Shown here piece after piece: positions 1-8,505 of a stretch of DNA of 63,145 nucleotides. A program made the translations under genes and the position numbers. Below the pieces are notes generated by a model. That model had not been told where the DNA came from. It did not search any database and saw only the letters and a list, made by a program, of their open reading frames with translations. The DNA is from Vaginisenegalia massiliensis (GTDB lineage Bacteria > Bacillota > Bacilli > Lactobacillales > Aerococcaceae): positions 1 through 63,145 of the forward strand of contig NZ_UWPC01000010.1 of assembly GCF_900604935.1 (NCBI RefSeq), written 5' to 3'. Every line of letters begins with the position of its first letter. Position 1 is the first letter of the stretch.

Positions 1-83
1 GTAAGACCTGTAGGCGTTTCGGGATAATTTCCCTCATGATACATCTCTACACATAATAATTTAAATTCATAACTATAGCGCAC
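1..83 (-). CDS. IS3-like transposase OrfA, N-terminal fragment (runs off the window)
   Basis: Read on the minus strand from a GTG at 83, the frame stays open to the window edge and gives about 27 residues, including YSYEFKLLCVEMYHEGNYP. This resembles the first helix of IS3-family OrfA helix-turn-helix proteins (YSYEFK start). A strong ribosome site (AAAGGGGG, complement of 91-98) lies 7 nt before the GTG and is inside a perfect hairpin (89-120). The fragment is too short to name the IS group. It implies that the left edge of the window enters an insertion sequence. Confidence 0.5.
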   Translation of the reverse strand, partial: MRYSYEFKLLCVEMYHEGNYPETPTGL

Positions 84-88
84 AAAAT

Positions 89-120
89 TACCCCCTTTAC
101 TGTGTCCAGTAAAGGGGGTA
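89..120. repeat. Perfect 14-bp inverted repeat with 4-nt loop next to the IS end
   Basis: The arms TACCCCCTTTACTG (89-102) and CAGTAAAGGGGGTA (107-120) are perfectly complementary around TGTC. On the minus strand the right-hand part of the hairpin contains the ribosome site of the transposase fragment. The hairpin could therefore block translation of read-through transcripts, or it could be part of the IS terminal repeat. Both readings are inferences. Confidence 0.7.
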
Positions 121-186
121 CATATCAAAGTTTAGGCGAGACTGATGGGTCGTTTTTTTTCTTAGCGGTCGAAAGTAGGTAAAAAG

Positions 187-561
187 ATGGCCTTGCCAGA
201 ATTTGAAGAATATCTAACAAAAATTGATGATATCGACCAACGAGAATATCTAACAACAGTACTAACCTGGATTAAGAATAACTTTCCTCAACTAACCGGG
301 GTAATCAAATGGAATCAACCAATGTTCACGGATCATGGGACCTATATAATTGGTTTTTCACTGGCCAAGCACCATATGAGTGTGGCACCGGAATTGAAGA
401 CTATGGCTCAATTTGCGGATCAAATCGCGCAAGCAGGCTATAGTTCTACTAAAGGCCTTTTTCGCATTCGTTATGACCAAGCCCTCGATTATGATCTCTT
501 GGCTAAGCTAATTGAATATAATATTGAAGATAAAAAAGATTATGACAAATTTTGGCGTTAA
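187..561 (+). CDS. DUF1801 / YdhG-like (frataxin-like iron chaperone) protein
   Basis: 124-residue soluble protein. The pattern YLTTVLTWIKNNFPQLTGVIKWNQPMF followed by GTYIIGFSLAKHHMSVAP is typical of the DUF1801 family, to which B. subtilis YdhG/Fra belongs; that protein has been described as a frataxin-like iron chaperone. The family fit rests on the conserved KWNQPMF and the central IGFS..K.H.S..P region and on the matching length. The ribosome site is weak (TAGGT). The gene stands alone between the IS fragment and a bidirectional terminator. A role in iron handling is inferred from the family only. Confidence 0.7.
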   Translation: MALPEFEEYLTKIDDIDQREYLTTVLTWIKNNFPQLTGVIKWNQPMFTDHGTYIIGFSLAKHHMSVAPELKTMAQFADQIAQAGYSSTKGLFRIRYDQALDYDLLAKLIEYNIEDKKDYDKFWR

Positions 562-566
562 AAAGG

Positions 567-613
567 CCCTCAAGTCTACCGCATTATTGTGGCAAGGCTT
601 GAGGGATTTTTTT
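567..613 (+). terminator. Bidirectional terminator between convergent genes
   Basis: CCCTCAAG (567-574) pairs with CTTGAGGG (598-605), followed by a T run at 607-613. On the other strand the A run at 560-564 gives a U tract, so the hairpin can also end the minus-strand ABC-F gene. Confidence 0.8.
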
Positions 614-655
614 GTATCGAGTTAGTTAATAAATGTGGATAGCACTTGGATGAAG

Positions 656-2632
656 CTAAACTTGCAAGCTTGGATTGGCCGATAGGAATTCCTCTAAGGC
701 TAAGGCGCTAGCTTCCCAATCTTCTAAGGCTTGTTCCTGAGCAGCTTCGGCCTCAACAAGGGCTTGATGCAATTGCGCTAAATGCGATTGGTCATTGTCT
801 TGGGATGCTTGTGCCATATCTAGATGAAGTTGAGCAATTTTTGCTTCTAAGTCCTCGTTGGCTTGGGTCGCTTGCTCTAAGGCTGTTTGTAATTTTCGCA
901 AGTCTCGTTTTAAGGCTTTGCTTTCTTGGTAACTGATCTGGGCTTGACCTTGTTCAAGGGATGCTGTTGCTTGGTCAGAATTTAGGCTACTTGCTTGAGT
1001 TTGCTCGTTTTGTTCTGCTTTTTTAGCCAGATAATAATCGTAATCCCCTAGATAAAGAGTGGAACCTTGCGGTGTCATTTCCCAAATTTGCGTGGCAATC
1101 CGGTTGATAAAGTAGCGGTCATGAGAGACAAATAAGAGGGTACCGTCATAGTCTATGAGGGCATCTTCAAGAACTTCCTTAGAGTCAATATCCAAGTGGT
1201 TAGTGGGTTCGTCAAGGAGGAGGGTGTTATCATGATTGGCCGCTAATAAGGCTAGGGCTAACCGGGCTTTTTCGCCACCGGACAACATGGACACTTTCTT
1301 TTCGACCGTTTCACCCGAGAATAAAAAACTACCTAGGAGGGTGCGGATAACCCGTTCATCTGTGTTGTCATGAGCTCGCCATAGTGTCTCTAAGACGGTC
1401 GTGTTAGGGTCTAAGTGATTGACGTTTTGATCATAATAGCCAATCGTCACGTTGGCACCAAACTTATATTGCCCAGCTAAAGGGGTCAATTGGTGGAGCA
1501 GTGTTTTTAAGAGCGTCGTTTTACCAACCCCATTTGGACCAACAATTGCAATGGCTTCTTGACGTCGAAGGTCTAAGTTTAGGTTGTCAGCTAAGGGGGC
1601 AGGGGTGTCAGCGTAACCGATAGCTAAGCCTTCAACTTCCAGGACACGCTCGCCTGATTCTTTATCGGCGCTGAATTGGATGCGCGGAGCCCGAACATCT
1701 TGCTTAGGTCGGTCTAAGCGGACCATTTTTTCTAATTGTTTACGGCGACTTTGAGCCCGCTTGGTGGTTGAGGCGCGGGTAATATTTTTTTGGACGAAAT
1801 CCTCAAGTTTAGCGATGGTTTCTTGTTGTTTGTCATAAAGCTTTTGTTCTTGTTCAAGGCGCAGAGCTTTTTCATCTATATAGTAAGAATAATTTCCTTT
1901 ATAGCGATGCAAGGTTTGGTGGCGAAGCTCGATGACTTGGGTGGCTACCCGATCGAGGAAATAGCGATCGTGAGAGACGATTAAGAGGGCTCCGCGATAA
2001 CTGGCAAGATAGTTTTCAAGCCAGGCTAGCATCTGCATGTCTAGGTGGTTGGTGGGTTCGTCAAGAATCAACAAGTCGTAGTCCATCAATAAGATTTGTG
2101 CCAAAGCTAATCGTGTTTTCTGACCACCAGACAGGGATTGGACGGGGCGGTCATAATCTTCCTCGTAGAAGCGGAAACCATGGAGAACGGTTCGGATTTC
2201 AGATTCAATGGCGTAAGCATTCTTTTGTTCCAGGCTAACTAAGAGTTGATCATAGTTAGCTAGGGCGGTCTGATAGTCAGCGGATTCAGGGTGCTCAGCT
2301 AATTCTGCGAGTTGATCGGCCGCTCGTTGAGCTTGATCGCGCAGAGCAAGTGTTTCTTGGAATACCGATAACATTTCTTCCCAGATGGTTCGGTCAGAAT
2401 TAATCGCGACATGTTGTTCCAAGTAGCCTAGTTTAAGCCCTTTAGCTTTCGTGATGGTTCCAGAAGATAGGGGCTCTTGGCCAATCAGTTGTTTGATTAA
2501 GGTCGATTTACCCGTGCCGTTGCGCCCTACTAACGCGATACGATCTTGGTTTTGGATAGAGAATGAGACGTCCGCATATAGTGTTCGGTCAGCAAAGCGA
2601 CGACTCACTTGGTTGGCTTGTAATAAAATCAT
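656..2632 (-). CDS. ABC-F family ATPase (YdiF/Uup-like translation factor)
   Basis: About 658 residues with two ABC cassettes and no membrane segments, as in ABC-F proteins that act on the ribosome. Cassette 1 has GRNGTGKS, LSGGQ and LLILDEPTNHLD; cassette 2 has GPNGVGKT, LSGGE and LLLDEPTNHLD. Between them is the charged linker (KRAQSRRKQLEKM), and the C-terminus is a long Glu/Gln/Ala-rich coiled coil. The open frame extends 28 codons further upstream, but the start at 2632 (MILLQANQVSRRF) has AAAGGAG close by and begins the first cassette at the usual place. Members rescue or tune translating ribosomes and some protect against antibiotics. The sequence does not show which applies here. Confidence 0.9.
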   Translation of the reverse strand: MILLQANQVSRRFADRTLYADVSFSIQNQDRIALVGRNGTGKSTLIKQLIGQEPLSSGTITKAKGLKLGYLEQHVAINSDRTIWEEMLSVFQETLALRDQAQRAADQLAELAEHPESADYQTALANYDQLLVSLEQKNAYAIESEIRTVLHGFRFYEEDYDRPVQSLSGGQKTRLALAQILLMDYDLLILDEPTNHLDMQMLAWLENYLASYRGALLIVSHDRYFLDRVATQVIELRHQTLHRYKGNYSYYIDEKALRLEQEQKLYDKQQETIAKLEDFVQKNITRASTTKRAQSRRKQLEKMVRLDRPKQDVRAPRIQFSADKESGERVLEVEGLAIGYADTPAPLADNLNLDLRRQEAIAIVGPNGVGKTTLLKTLLHQLTPLAGQYKFGANVTIGYYDQNVNHLDPNTTVLETLWRAHDNTDERVIRTLLGSFLFSGETVEKKVSMLSGGEKARLALALLAANHDNTLLLDEPTNHLDIDSKEVLEDALIDYDGTLLFVSHDRYFINRIATQIWEMTPQGSTLYLGDYDYYLAKKAEQNEQTQASSLNSDQATASLEQGQAQISYQESKALKRDLRKLQTALEQATQANEDLEAKIAQLHLDMAQASQDNDQSHLAQLHQALVEAEAAQEQALEDWEASALALEEFLSANPSLQV

Positions 2633-3007
2633 GTTGCAAGCTCCTTTTTTAAATAATATCGGTCCTAGTATACCATATCCATTGGCTAAAAAGTGTCTAT
2701 TCCTTTCGGGTAACAAGGTGTAACTTAAGTCCTTCTTCTTGTTGCAAAGTAGAATTGTCTAACTTATGCCAGCAGTGATTTAGAAAAGAATCGATTGAAT
2801 ATTTCCAATGAAGACTTAGCTTTTAATGAAGAAATGTACCAAGCAAGGAAAAGTAGTGCTGGAAATTTAATCGTAAAAGTTAAGAAATTTCCTAATTGTA
2901 AAGATAAATATTTCGATTATATCAAAGTGTTAACAAATATAGTAAAGACTTTTAAAAAATATTTAAGAGGATTATAATGAATTTATCAAAATTAGGAGGA
3001 AATCACC
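2633..3007. promoter_or_regulatory. Intergenic region with the promoter of the surface protein
   Basis: About 375 nt without a convincing gene. A consensus -10 (TATAAT, 2973-2978) lies about 30 nt before the TTG start of the surface protein, and AGGAGG (2994-2999) is its ribosome site. No good -35 is visible. The left part must hold the promoter of the minus-strand ABC-F gene, which I could not place. Confidence 0.45.
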
Positions 3008-5749
3008 TTGAATAAAAAATCGACTTTAATGACCTCTATGACTCTAGCTGCTGGAATTTTAGCAGTTGCCAATGTTGAAGATGTTCAAGCAGCTAACGCA
3101 CCCGCTTCAGTTACAACCGAAACGGCGACAACTCAAGCCACTAACCCTGTTCAAGCTCCAGTAACTTCACAAGAAGTAGCGACAGCTAAAGAGGCAGTTG
3201 ATGCAGCTCAAGTTGCAGTAGACCAACAAACTAGTGTTGTTTCCGACGCCCAAGCGGCTGAAAAAACGGCTGATGCTCAGCTTGCTCAAGCAAATGACAA
3301 TCTCTTAAATGCCAATAATAATTTAAAGATTGCTGAAACAGGTGGTATTTCGAATGCAGAAACGGCTGTTAATCAAGCTCAAGCAGAGTTAACAAGCGCA
3401 CAAGAAGTAAGCAATGATAAATTAATTGTTGCAAATGTTCTAGAACAACAAGTCCAACAATATCAAAGTCTGGTTAATCAAGCTCAGAACCAAGTTGATG
3501 AGAAAGCTCAACAAGTTGCCCTTGCTCAAGCGGCAGTTGATGCAGCCCAAGCGGCTCTAGATGCCACTAATTCCGCCCAATTACAACAAGAATTAGAAGC
3601 GGCTAAAGCGAATTTACAAGCGGCTGATACAGCCTATATAGAAGCTCAAGCTGATTTAGTGGCTGCTCAAGCACACGACCAAGCCTTAAAAGATCAACAA
3701 GCTAAATTATTTGCGGATCTTAACCAAGCTCAAGCGGATTTAACTGCTGCTCAAACAACTCAAACAAACCAAACAAATCAGGTGAATAACAGCCAAACAG
3801 CCGTTGATGCAGCCGAAGCTGCTGTGGCTGCTGCAAACCAAACGGTAGCGGACATTACCGGTCAATTGACACCAGCTAATCCGGCATTAAGTAATTTGTG
3901 CTATCCAGAAGTGACAACTCCTGATGCCGGCAACGTGTTGGTTGCGGTCGAGGGAGAATTCTACAGCCCAGAAGTTGCGGCAATTCTAACCCGTCTGAAT
4001 GAAATCCGAAAAGAAGCGTTTGATTTGGGGCTAGTTGATCGCTACGTTCCAATAAAATGTTCGAAAGAGTTAGAGAAGATGGCCATGACTCGGTCTGCGG
4101 AAAGTTCTTCAACTTTAAACCATGAGCGGTGGACAAACAAAGATATTTTTACTGTTGATGCGGGATCAAATATGGATGTCAATGGGGAAAATTTAGCTTG
4201 GAATAATAACCTAGATAGTTCTGCTTTTGTTGAAGCTATCGGTCAATGGTATGAAGAAAAAGAAAATTTAATTAGTAACAACGGAGGGGTGACCGGACAT
4301 TATACTAGTATAATTAATCCAGATTATACCCATACGGGCTTAGGTGCTTTCCAAACAGTTGCTGATATTGGAGGTCAGGATTGGACCTGTATTACACAAC
4401 TTTTTGCGATATCAGCAAATGCTGAAGATGAAGCCCCTGTAAGTGATTATGGACTTAAAAATCAAGTACTTGAAGCTGACCCTAGTAAATTAAACGACAT
4501 TAAAATAAGTCCAACTAGTCTTGTGTTGGATAAAGGATCATCGTTGAACGTCCAAATGACGGGCAACTTTAATTATCAAGAACCTGGTTTTGTTTTGAAC
4601 ACACCATTTGTTTTCCTTTCTGGTATTAATTGGCAAGTGACTGATTCTAGTGTTGCTTCAATTGACTCGATAGGTAAATTGACTGGCTTGAAGGTGGGTA
4701 ACACGACCGTTTCAGCTAACTTGAATGGCACTACTTATATGGCTGATATTAAAGTTGTCGATTTGGCCCAAGCAAAAGCAGAATTGCAAGCGAAACAAGC
4801 CCTCTTAATCGCTACACAGTCTACTTTGGCAACGGTTAAAGCTATGTTAGCCGAAACGTCGAAGCAAGTAGCAGAATTACAATCGCAAGTAAACACCTTA
4901 CAAAACGAATATGATCAGGCTGTTTCGCAATCACTTATTGTTCCTACAGCACAAGCGAAAGTGAGTCAAGCATATGCGAATTTACAATTAGCAAATGAAA
5001 GCTATGATTTAGCCCAGATAGCATTTGATGAAATTCAGGTAGTTGCAGCAGAAAAATTACAAGTGCTTGAAGCGGCGCAAGCTGAACTAGCGTTTAAGAA
5101 TCAAGACTTAACAAAAGCACAAGCCGATTTAACAGCTGCTCAAGCTGAATTGGACCAAGTGAAAGTTGAACAAATTAAAGCGCAAGAAGAATTGGCTAAA
5201 TCCCAAGAAATTGTTAAACAAGCAGAAGCGAATTTAGCTGCTAAAAAACAAGCCCTTTTGGACTTAGAAAACGCGCCTGCTTTAGTTGAAAAAGCAAAAG
5301 CTGAACAAGAAGCCGCCTATAAGGCTTGGTTAGCGGCTAAGGATGAACTTGGCTTAGAAGAAGCAAAATTAAAAGATTTGGAATTAGTGTTAAAACAAGC
5401 ACAGGATAAGTACCAACGTTTATTAGCTGCTTTCTTAGATCAACTAGCTAACAAGAAGCTAACCATTGAAAAAGAAGGTAAAATTGCTAAAGAAGTGCTC
5501 AATGATAAAGGGGAATTGGTTGACTATTTAGCCATTGCAAAACCGGATAAAAATATGAAACCAGTTGTGAAGCGTATAGAAGGCAAACCAATTGCTAAGA
5601 AATCAGCAGTTAAACCGGCTTCTAAAGATACGAGTCTGCCAGCGACTGGAGAGGATTTGACACATCCAATTTTTACACCCGCTGTCGTATCAATCTTATT
5701 AGGTCTAGGCATCAGCATAGTTGGTAATAAGAAAGGTATTGAAGAATAG
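3008..5749 (+). CDS. LPXTG-anchored surface protein with CAP-like (PgrA/SEC10-like) domain and coiled coils
   Basis: 913 residues. The start is TTG, chosen for the AGGAGG 8 nt upstream and the Sec signal peptide (cleavage near VQA-AN, about residue 29). Residues about 55-280 are a long Ala/Gln-rich coiled coil. About 320-460 look like a CAP/SCP-type fold (LNEIRKEAF, NGENLAW, TGHYTSIINPDYTHTGLGAF), similar to the PgrA/SEC10 surface-exclusion domain. About 495-580 look like a bacterial Ig-like (BIG2) domain. A second coiled coil runs about 585-830. The C-terminus has LPATG, a hydrophobic segment and a short charged tail, so sortase should anchor it to peptidoglycan. The gene is monocistronic, with its own promoter and terminator. 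A role in adhesion or cell-cell contact is inferred. Confidence 0.85.
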   Translation: MNKKSTLMTSMTLAAGILAVANVEDVQAANAPASVTTETATTQATNPVQAPVTSQEVATAKEAVDAAQVAVDQQTSVVSDAQAAEKTADAQLAQANDNLLNANNNLKIAETGGISNAETAVNQAQAELTSAQEVSNDKLIVANVLEQQVQQYQSLVNQAQNQVDEKAQQVALAQAAVDAAQAALDATNSAQLQQELEAAKANLQAADTAYIEAQADLVAAQAHDQALKDQQAKLFADLNQAQADLTAAQTTQTNQTNQVNNSQTAVDAAEAAVAAANQTVADITGQLTPANPALSNLCYPEVTTPDAGNVLVAVEGEFYSPEVAAILTRLNEIRKEAFDLGLVDRYVPIKCSKELEKMAMTRSAESSSTLNHERWTNKDIFTVDAGSNMDVNGENLAWNNNLDSSAFVEAIGQWYEEKENLISNNGGVTGHYTSIINPDYTHTGLGAFQTVADIGGQDWTCITQLFAISANAEDEAPVSDYGLKNQVLEADPSKLNDIKISPTSLVLDKGSSLNVQMTGNFNYQEPGFVLNTPFVFLSGINWQVTDSSVASIDSIGKLTGLKVGNTTVSANLNGTTYMADIKVVDLAQAKAELQAKQALLIATQSTLATVKAMLAETSKQVAELQSQVNTLQNEYDQAVSQSLIVPTAQAKVSQAYANLQLANESYDLAQIAFDEIQVVAAEKLQVLEAAQAELAFKNQDLTKAQADLTAAQAELDQVKVEQIKAQEELAKSQEIVKQAEANLAAKKQALLDLENAPALVEKAKAEQEAAYKAWLAAKDELGLEEAKLKDLELVLKQAQDKYQRLLAAFLDQLANKKLTIEKEGKIAKEVLNDKGELVDYLAIAKPDKNMKPVVKRIEGKPIAKKSAVKPASKDTSLPATGEDLTHPIFTPAVVSILLGLGISIVGNKKGIEE

Positions 5750-5783
5750 GATTAATTGAACATTACCACCTTGCAAAAAGAGT

Positions 5784-5822
5784 ATCCTCTACCAATTATT
5801 TCATTTTTGGTAGGGGATATTT
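5784..5822 (+). terminator. Rho-independent terminator of the surface protein gene
   Basis: ATCCTCTACCAA (5784-5795) pairs with TTGGTAGGGGAT (5807-5818), with one G-T pair, followed by ATTTTT. Confidence 0.8.
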
Positions 5823-6308
5823 TTATCGGATAAGTTCTGAGTATTTTAGAACAATAATCTTAGTCGATTAATTGATTGGATTCGTTAAGAATTTTTGTTT
5901 ACAAGTTTAACTTTGTCTGGTCTAACTTAGACAAAAAATATTTCTAATGGCTAAATTATTAAAAAAAGGTAAAGATATCTATTTTGGTATCTCTATTAAG
6001 CTAAGTTCCAATTCGAACTTGTATATTTTTGGTGGACAAATTCTTGGGTTTGATGAGAAACAATCCTTAATTGTTCACAAGATTATCTGTCTATATTTTT
6101 GTAAAAAATATGATTGGAGCGCTAGTCTGTTGTTACAAGGGATGAAAGGGTTCACAAGACATAAATAAACAAAAAATGAACAAGTGATAGACAGGTTTTG
6201 CTATCCGCTTACAAAAATGAGAAAGATTTCTCATTTGTGATACTGAATATTTCGCCTTTCGAAAACGGTTGATATATCTGAATTTTTGTAGTGTCACCTC
6301 TAGTAATG
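5823..6308. other. Gene-poor AT-rich spacer before rex
   Basis: About 490 nt. The only open frame of note (5947-6168, 73 codons) has no ribosome site and no recognisable family. I see no RNA gene, repeat or mobile-element end here. Confidence 0.4.
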
Positions 6309-6388
6309 TTTGTGAAAGGGTGATATAATTTCAGCTAGTGTTATTTAATTAATACATCATCATATAGAAAATTTGTGAAAGAGGGATC
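6309..6388 (+). promoter_or_regulatory. rex promoter and leader with two Rex half-site-like repeats
   Basis: An extended -10 (TGATATAAT, 6321-6329) precedes rex. The motif TTTGTGAAAG occurs twice, at 6309-6318 (over the promoter spacer) and 6372-6381 (just before the ATG). Rex operators are known to look like TTGTGAA followed by TTCACAA; only the left half is present in each copy. Autoregulation is therefore only a possibility. Confidence 0.4.
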
Positions 6389-7045
6389 ATGATGAAAGAA
6401 ATTCCTAGAGCGACGGCACGCCGTTTGCCTATTTATCATCGCTATTTGCGTTTCTTACAAAATGCAGGTAAGAAGCGAATTTCTTCTACAGAGCTAAGCG
6501 ATGCTGTAAAAGTCGATAGTGCGACTATTCGTCGTGACTTTTCTTACTTTGGAGCCTTGGGTAAACGAGGCTATGGATATGATGTAGATTATCTACTAGA
6601 ATTCTTCGGCAAAACGCTCAATCAAGATCGTTTAACATCGGTTGGGTTAGTCGGAGTAGGTAATCTTGGTAACGCCTTGTTGAATTACAATTTCCGTAAG
6701 AACAATAATGTGCGTATTGGTGCTGCCTTTGATGTGAATCCAGAAATTGTTGGCACTATATTATCTGGGGTACCGGTGTATTCTATGGATGATTTGGAAG
6801 AGCAAATCGAAATCCAAGATATTGAAGTGGTTATCTTAACTGTTCCCCAAGAGACGGCCCAAGAGGTTGTTGATCGCTTGGTTAAGTGTGGAATCAAAGG
6901 AATATTGAATTTTACTCCGCTTCGTTTCGATGTACCTCGTTCGGTTCGGATTCAAAATGTTGATTTAACCAATGAATTGCAAACGTTGATTTATTTCATC
7001 GATTCTAATTTAGATGAAGGCGATGATTACCGCAATATGTATTAA
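6389..7045 (+). CDS. rex: Redox-sensing transcriptional repressor Rex
   Basis: 218 residues, the normal Rex length. The N-terminal winged helix-turn-helix (about 1-80) contains [11 protein letters not shown] and [23 protein letters not shown]. The Rossmann NAD(H) domain begins with [12 protein letters not shown] (about residue 90), and the C-terminal swapped helix ends in FIDSNLDEG. In the known family, Rex represses fermentation and respiration genes until the NADH/NAD ratio rises. An ATG doublet lies after GAGGGATC; the first ATG is given here. The gene is monocistronic, with a strong terminator. Confidence 0.95.
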   Translation: MMKEIPRATARRLPIYHRYLRFLQNAGKKRISSTELSDAVKVDSATIRRDFSYFGALGKRGYGYDVDYLLEFFGKTLNQDRLTSVGLVGVGNLGNALLNYNFRKNNNVRIGAAFDVNPEIVGTILSGVPVYSMDDLEEQIEIQDIEVVILTVPQETAQEVVDRLVKCGIKGILNFTPLRFDVPRSVRIQNVDLTNELQTLIYFIDSNLDEGDDYRNMY

Positions 7046-7073
7046 TTAAAATCTTTATGTTATTTTTTTCTAT

Positions 7074-7127
7074 AACTCTATTGAAGAATTTGTTTTTTTG
7101 AAACAAATTTTTCAATAGAGTTTTTTT
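7074..7127 (+). terminator. Terminator of rex
   Basis: A long hairpin: AACTCTATTGAA with AATTTGTTT on the left pairs with AAACAAATT and TTCAATAGAGTT on the right. The T run at 7121-7127 follows. Confidence 0.85.
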
Positions 7128-7186
7128 ACTGTATCAAAAATTAATTAAATTCTATTTAGTGGCTTTATATAGGCTTTTATACCGAA

Positions 7187-7300
7187 GTGTTTACATTAAA
7201 TTTACATAGTTCGAAGACCATCTTGTGTGTATTTACATGAAATATACAGTAAATTTATATTTAATTAATATTTGTTTTGTATACTTTTACCGTAAACAAA
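7187..7300 (+). promoter_or_regulatory. Upstream region of the ABC-importer operon with repeated TTTAC motifs
   Basis: TTTACAT recurs near 7190, 7201 and 7232. ATTTAC at about 7231 and GTAAAT at about 7249 form an imperfect dyad, and TTTTACCGTAAAC is a small dyad near 7285. They are candidate operators, perhaps for the DeoR-type regulator at the end of the operon. No clear -35/-10 pair was found by eye. Confidence 0.3.
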
Positions 7301-7344
7301 CAGATAACAAAAGAAAAAACAAACTTTTGTTGGGGAGGTTAGGA

Positions 7345-8505
7345 ATGTCAACAATACGGATTGAACATTTGTATAAAGAATATGCTAACGGCGCCCGAGC
7401 GGTGACGGATTTTAATTTAGAAATCAAAGATAAAGAATTTGTGGTATTAGTAGGTCCGTCAGGATGTGGCAAGTCGACGACCCTTCGTATGCTAGCGGGG
7501 CTAGAAGATATTACGACAGGTAACATCTACATCGATGATGCCTTGCAAAATAATCTACACCCTAAGGATCGTGATATAGCCATGGTTTTTCAAAACTACG
7601 CTTTGTATCCACATATGACGGTTAGAGAGAACATGGCATTCGGTTTAAAGATGAAGAAATTAATGTCAGAAAGCATTCAACAACGAGTTGAAGAAGTAGC
7701 AGCGACGATTGGATTGACAGCCTATCTGGACCGCTTACCTAAAGAGTTATCAGGGGGGCAGCGTCAACGGGTCGCTTTAGGGAGGGCGATCGTCCGCCAG
7801 GCCAAAGTCTTTTTAATGGATGAGCCCTTGTCTAATTTGGATGCCAAACTGAGAGGACAAACACGAGCTGAAATTATTCAGCTTAATCGAAATCTGGGTA
7901 TCACGACCGTTTATGTGACCCATGACCAAGTTGAAGCTATGACCATGGCAGATCGTATCGTTATTATGAATCAAGGTCTGATTCAGCAAGTAGGGACACC
8001 AAGGGAATTGTACTTGAAACCGGCTAATAAATTCGTGGCTAGCTTTATGGGATCACCAGCTATGAATTTTATTGAAGGGGTCGTAACAGAACATGGTCTA
8101 GAGGTAGGCGATCAATTGATCCTCTTGCCAGATGCGATTCTTAAAGAATTAGAACAAAAGGGTTATCTCCTTAAAGGGGTTATCTTAGGCATCCGGCCAG
8201 AAAATATTCTTTATCAGGATCAAATCCCTCAAGGATATCAAAATTATCACTTCAAGGCTAAGAATCGTCTTGCTGAGATGCTGAGTGGGGAAACCTTATT
8301 GCATTTCAATATAGCGGATCAAGCTATGATTGCTAAGGTTTTTACAATAGATCCTTTTGTTTATGACCAAGAATTGAAGCTGTGTTTTGATTTTAATCAG
8401 ATTCATTTCTTCGATCAGGATACGGAAAAAGCGATTCCTCTAGATTTAACCAGATTAGCTGATGGAGGTGATTCGCTTGCAAAGGCAACCGAGCTGGAGT
8501 CTTAA
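7345..8505 (+). CDS. ABC sugar-importer ATPase (UgpC/MsmX type)
   Basis: 386 residues from the ATG at 7345, which follows GGGGAGG; the open frame runs 40 codons further up but that part is AT-rich leader. Walker A GPSGCGKST (about 37-45), Q-loop MVFQNYALYPHM, signature LSGGQRQRVALGRAI, Walker B VFLMDEPLSNLD and THDQVEAM are all present. A C-terminal TOBE/OB region carries LGIRPEN. It energises the two permeases that follow. Lpl/Yes-type importers often lack their own ATPase and borrow MsmX; here a dedicated one is first in the operon. Its stop overlaps the next start by about 29 nt, which suggests translational coupling. Confidence 0.92.
   Translation: MSTIRIEHLYKEYANGARAVTDFNLEIKDKEFVVLVGPSGCGKSTTLRMLAGLEDITTGNIYIDDALQNNLHPKDRDIAMVFQNYALYPHMTVRENMAFGLKMKKLMSESIQQRVEEVAATIGLTAYLDRLPKELSGGQRQRVALGRAIVRQAKVFLMDEPLSNLDAKLRGQTRAEIIQLNRNLGITTVYVTHDQVEAMTMADRIVIMNQGLIQQVGTPRELYLKPANKFVASFMGSPAMNFIEGVVTEHGLEVGDQLILLPDAILKELEQKGYLLKGVILGIRPENILYQDQIPQGYQNYHFKAKNRLAEMLSGETLLHFNIADQAMIAKVFTIDPFVYDQELKLCFDFNQIHFFDQDTEKAIPLDLTRLADGGDSLAKATELES

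Noticed and set aside
2795-2977. 60-codon open frame before the surface protein
   Set aside because: No ribosome site, no family resemblance, and it ends over the -10 of the next gene.
5947-6168. 73-codon open frame between the surface protein and rex
   Set aside because: No ribosome site before the ATG and no recognisable motif in an AT-rich spacer; kept only as a note.
6251-6266. cre-like sequence near CGAAAACGG upstream of rex
   Set aside because: Three mismatches to the fixed cre positions.
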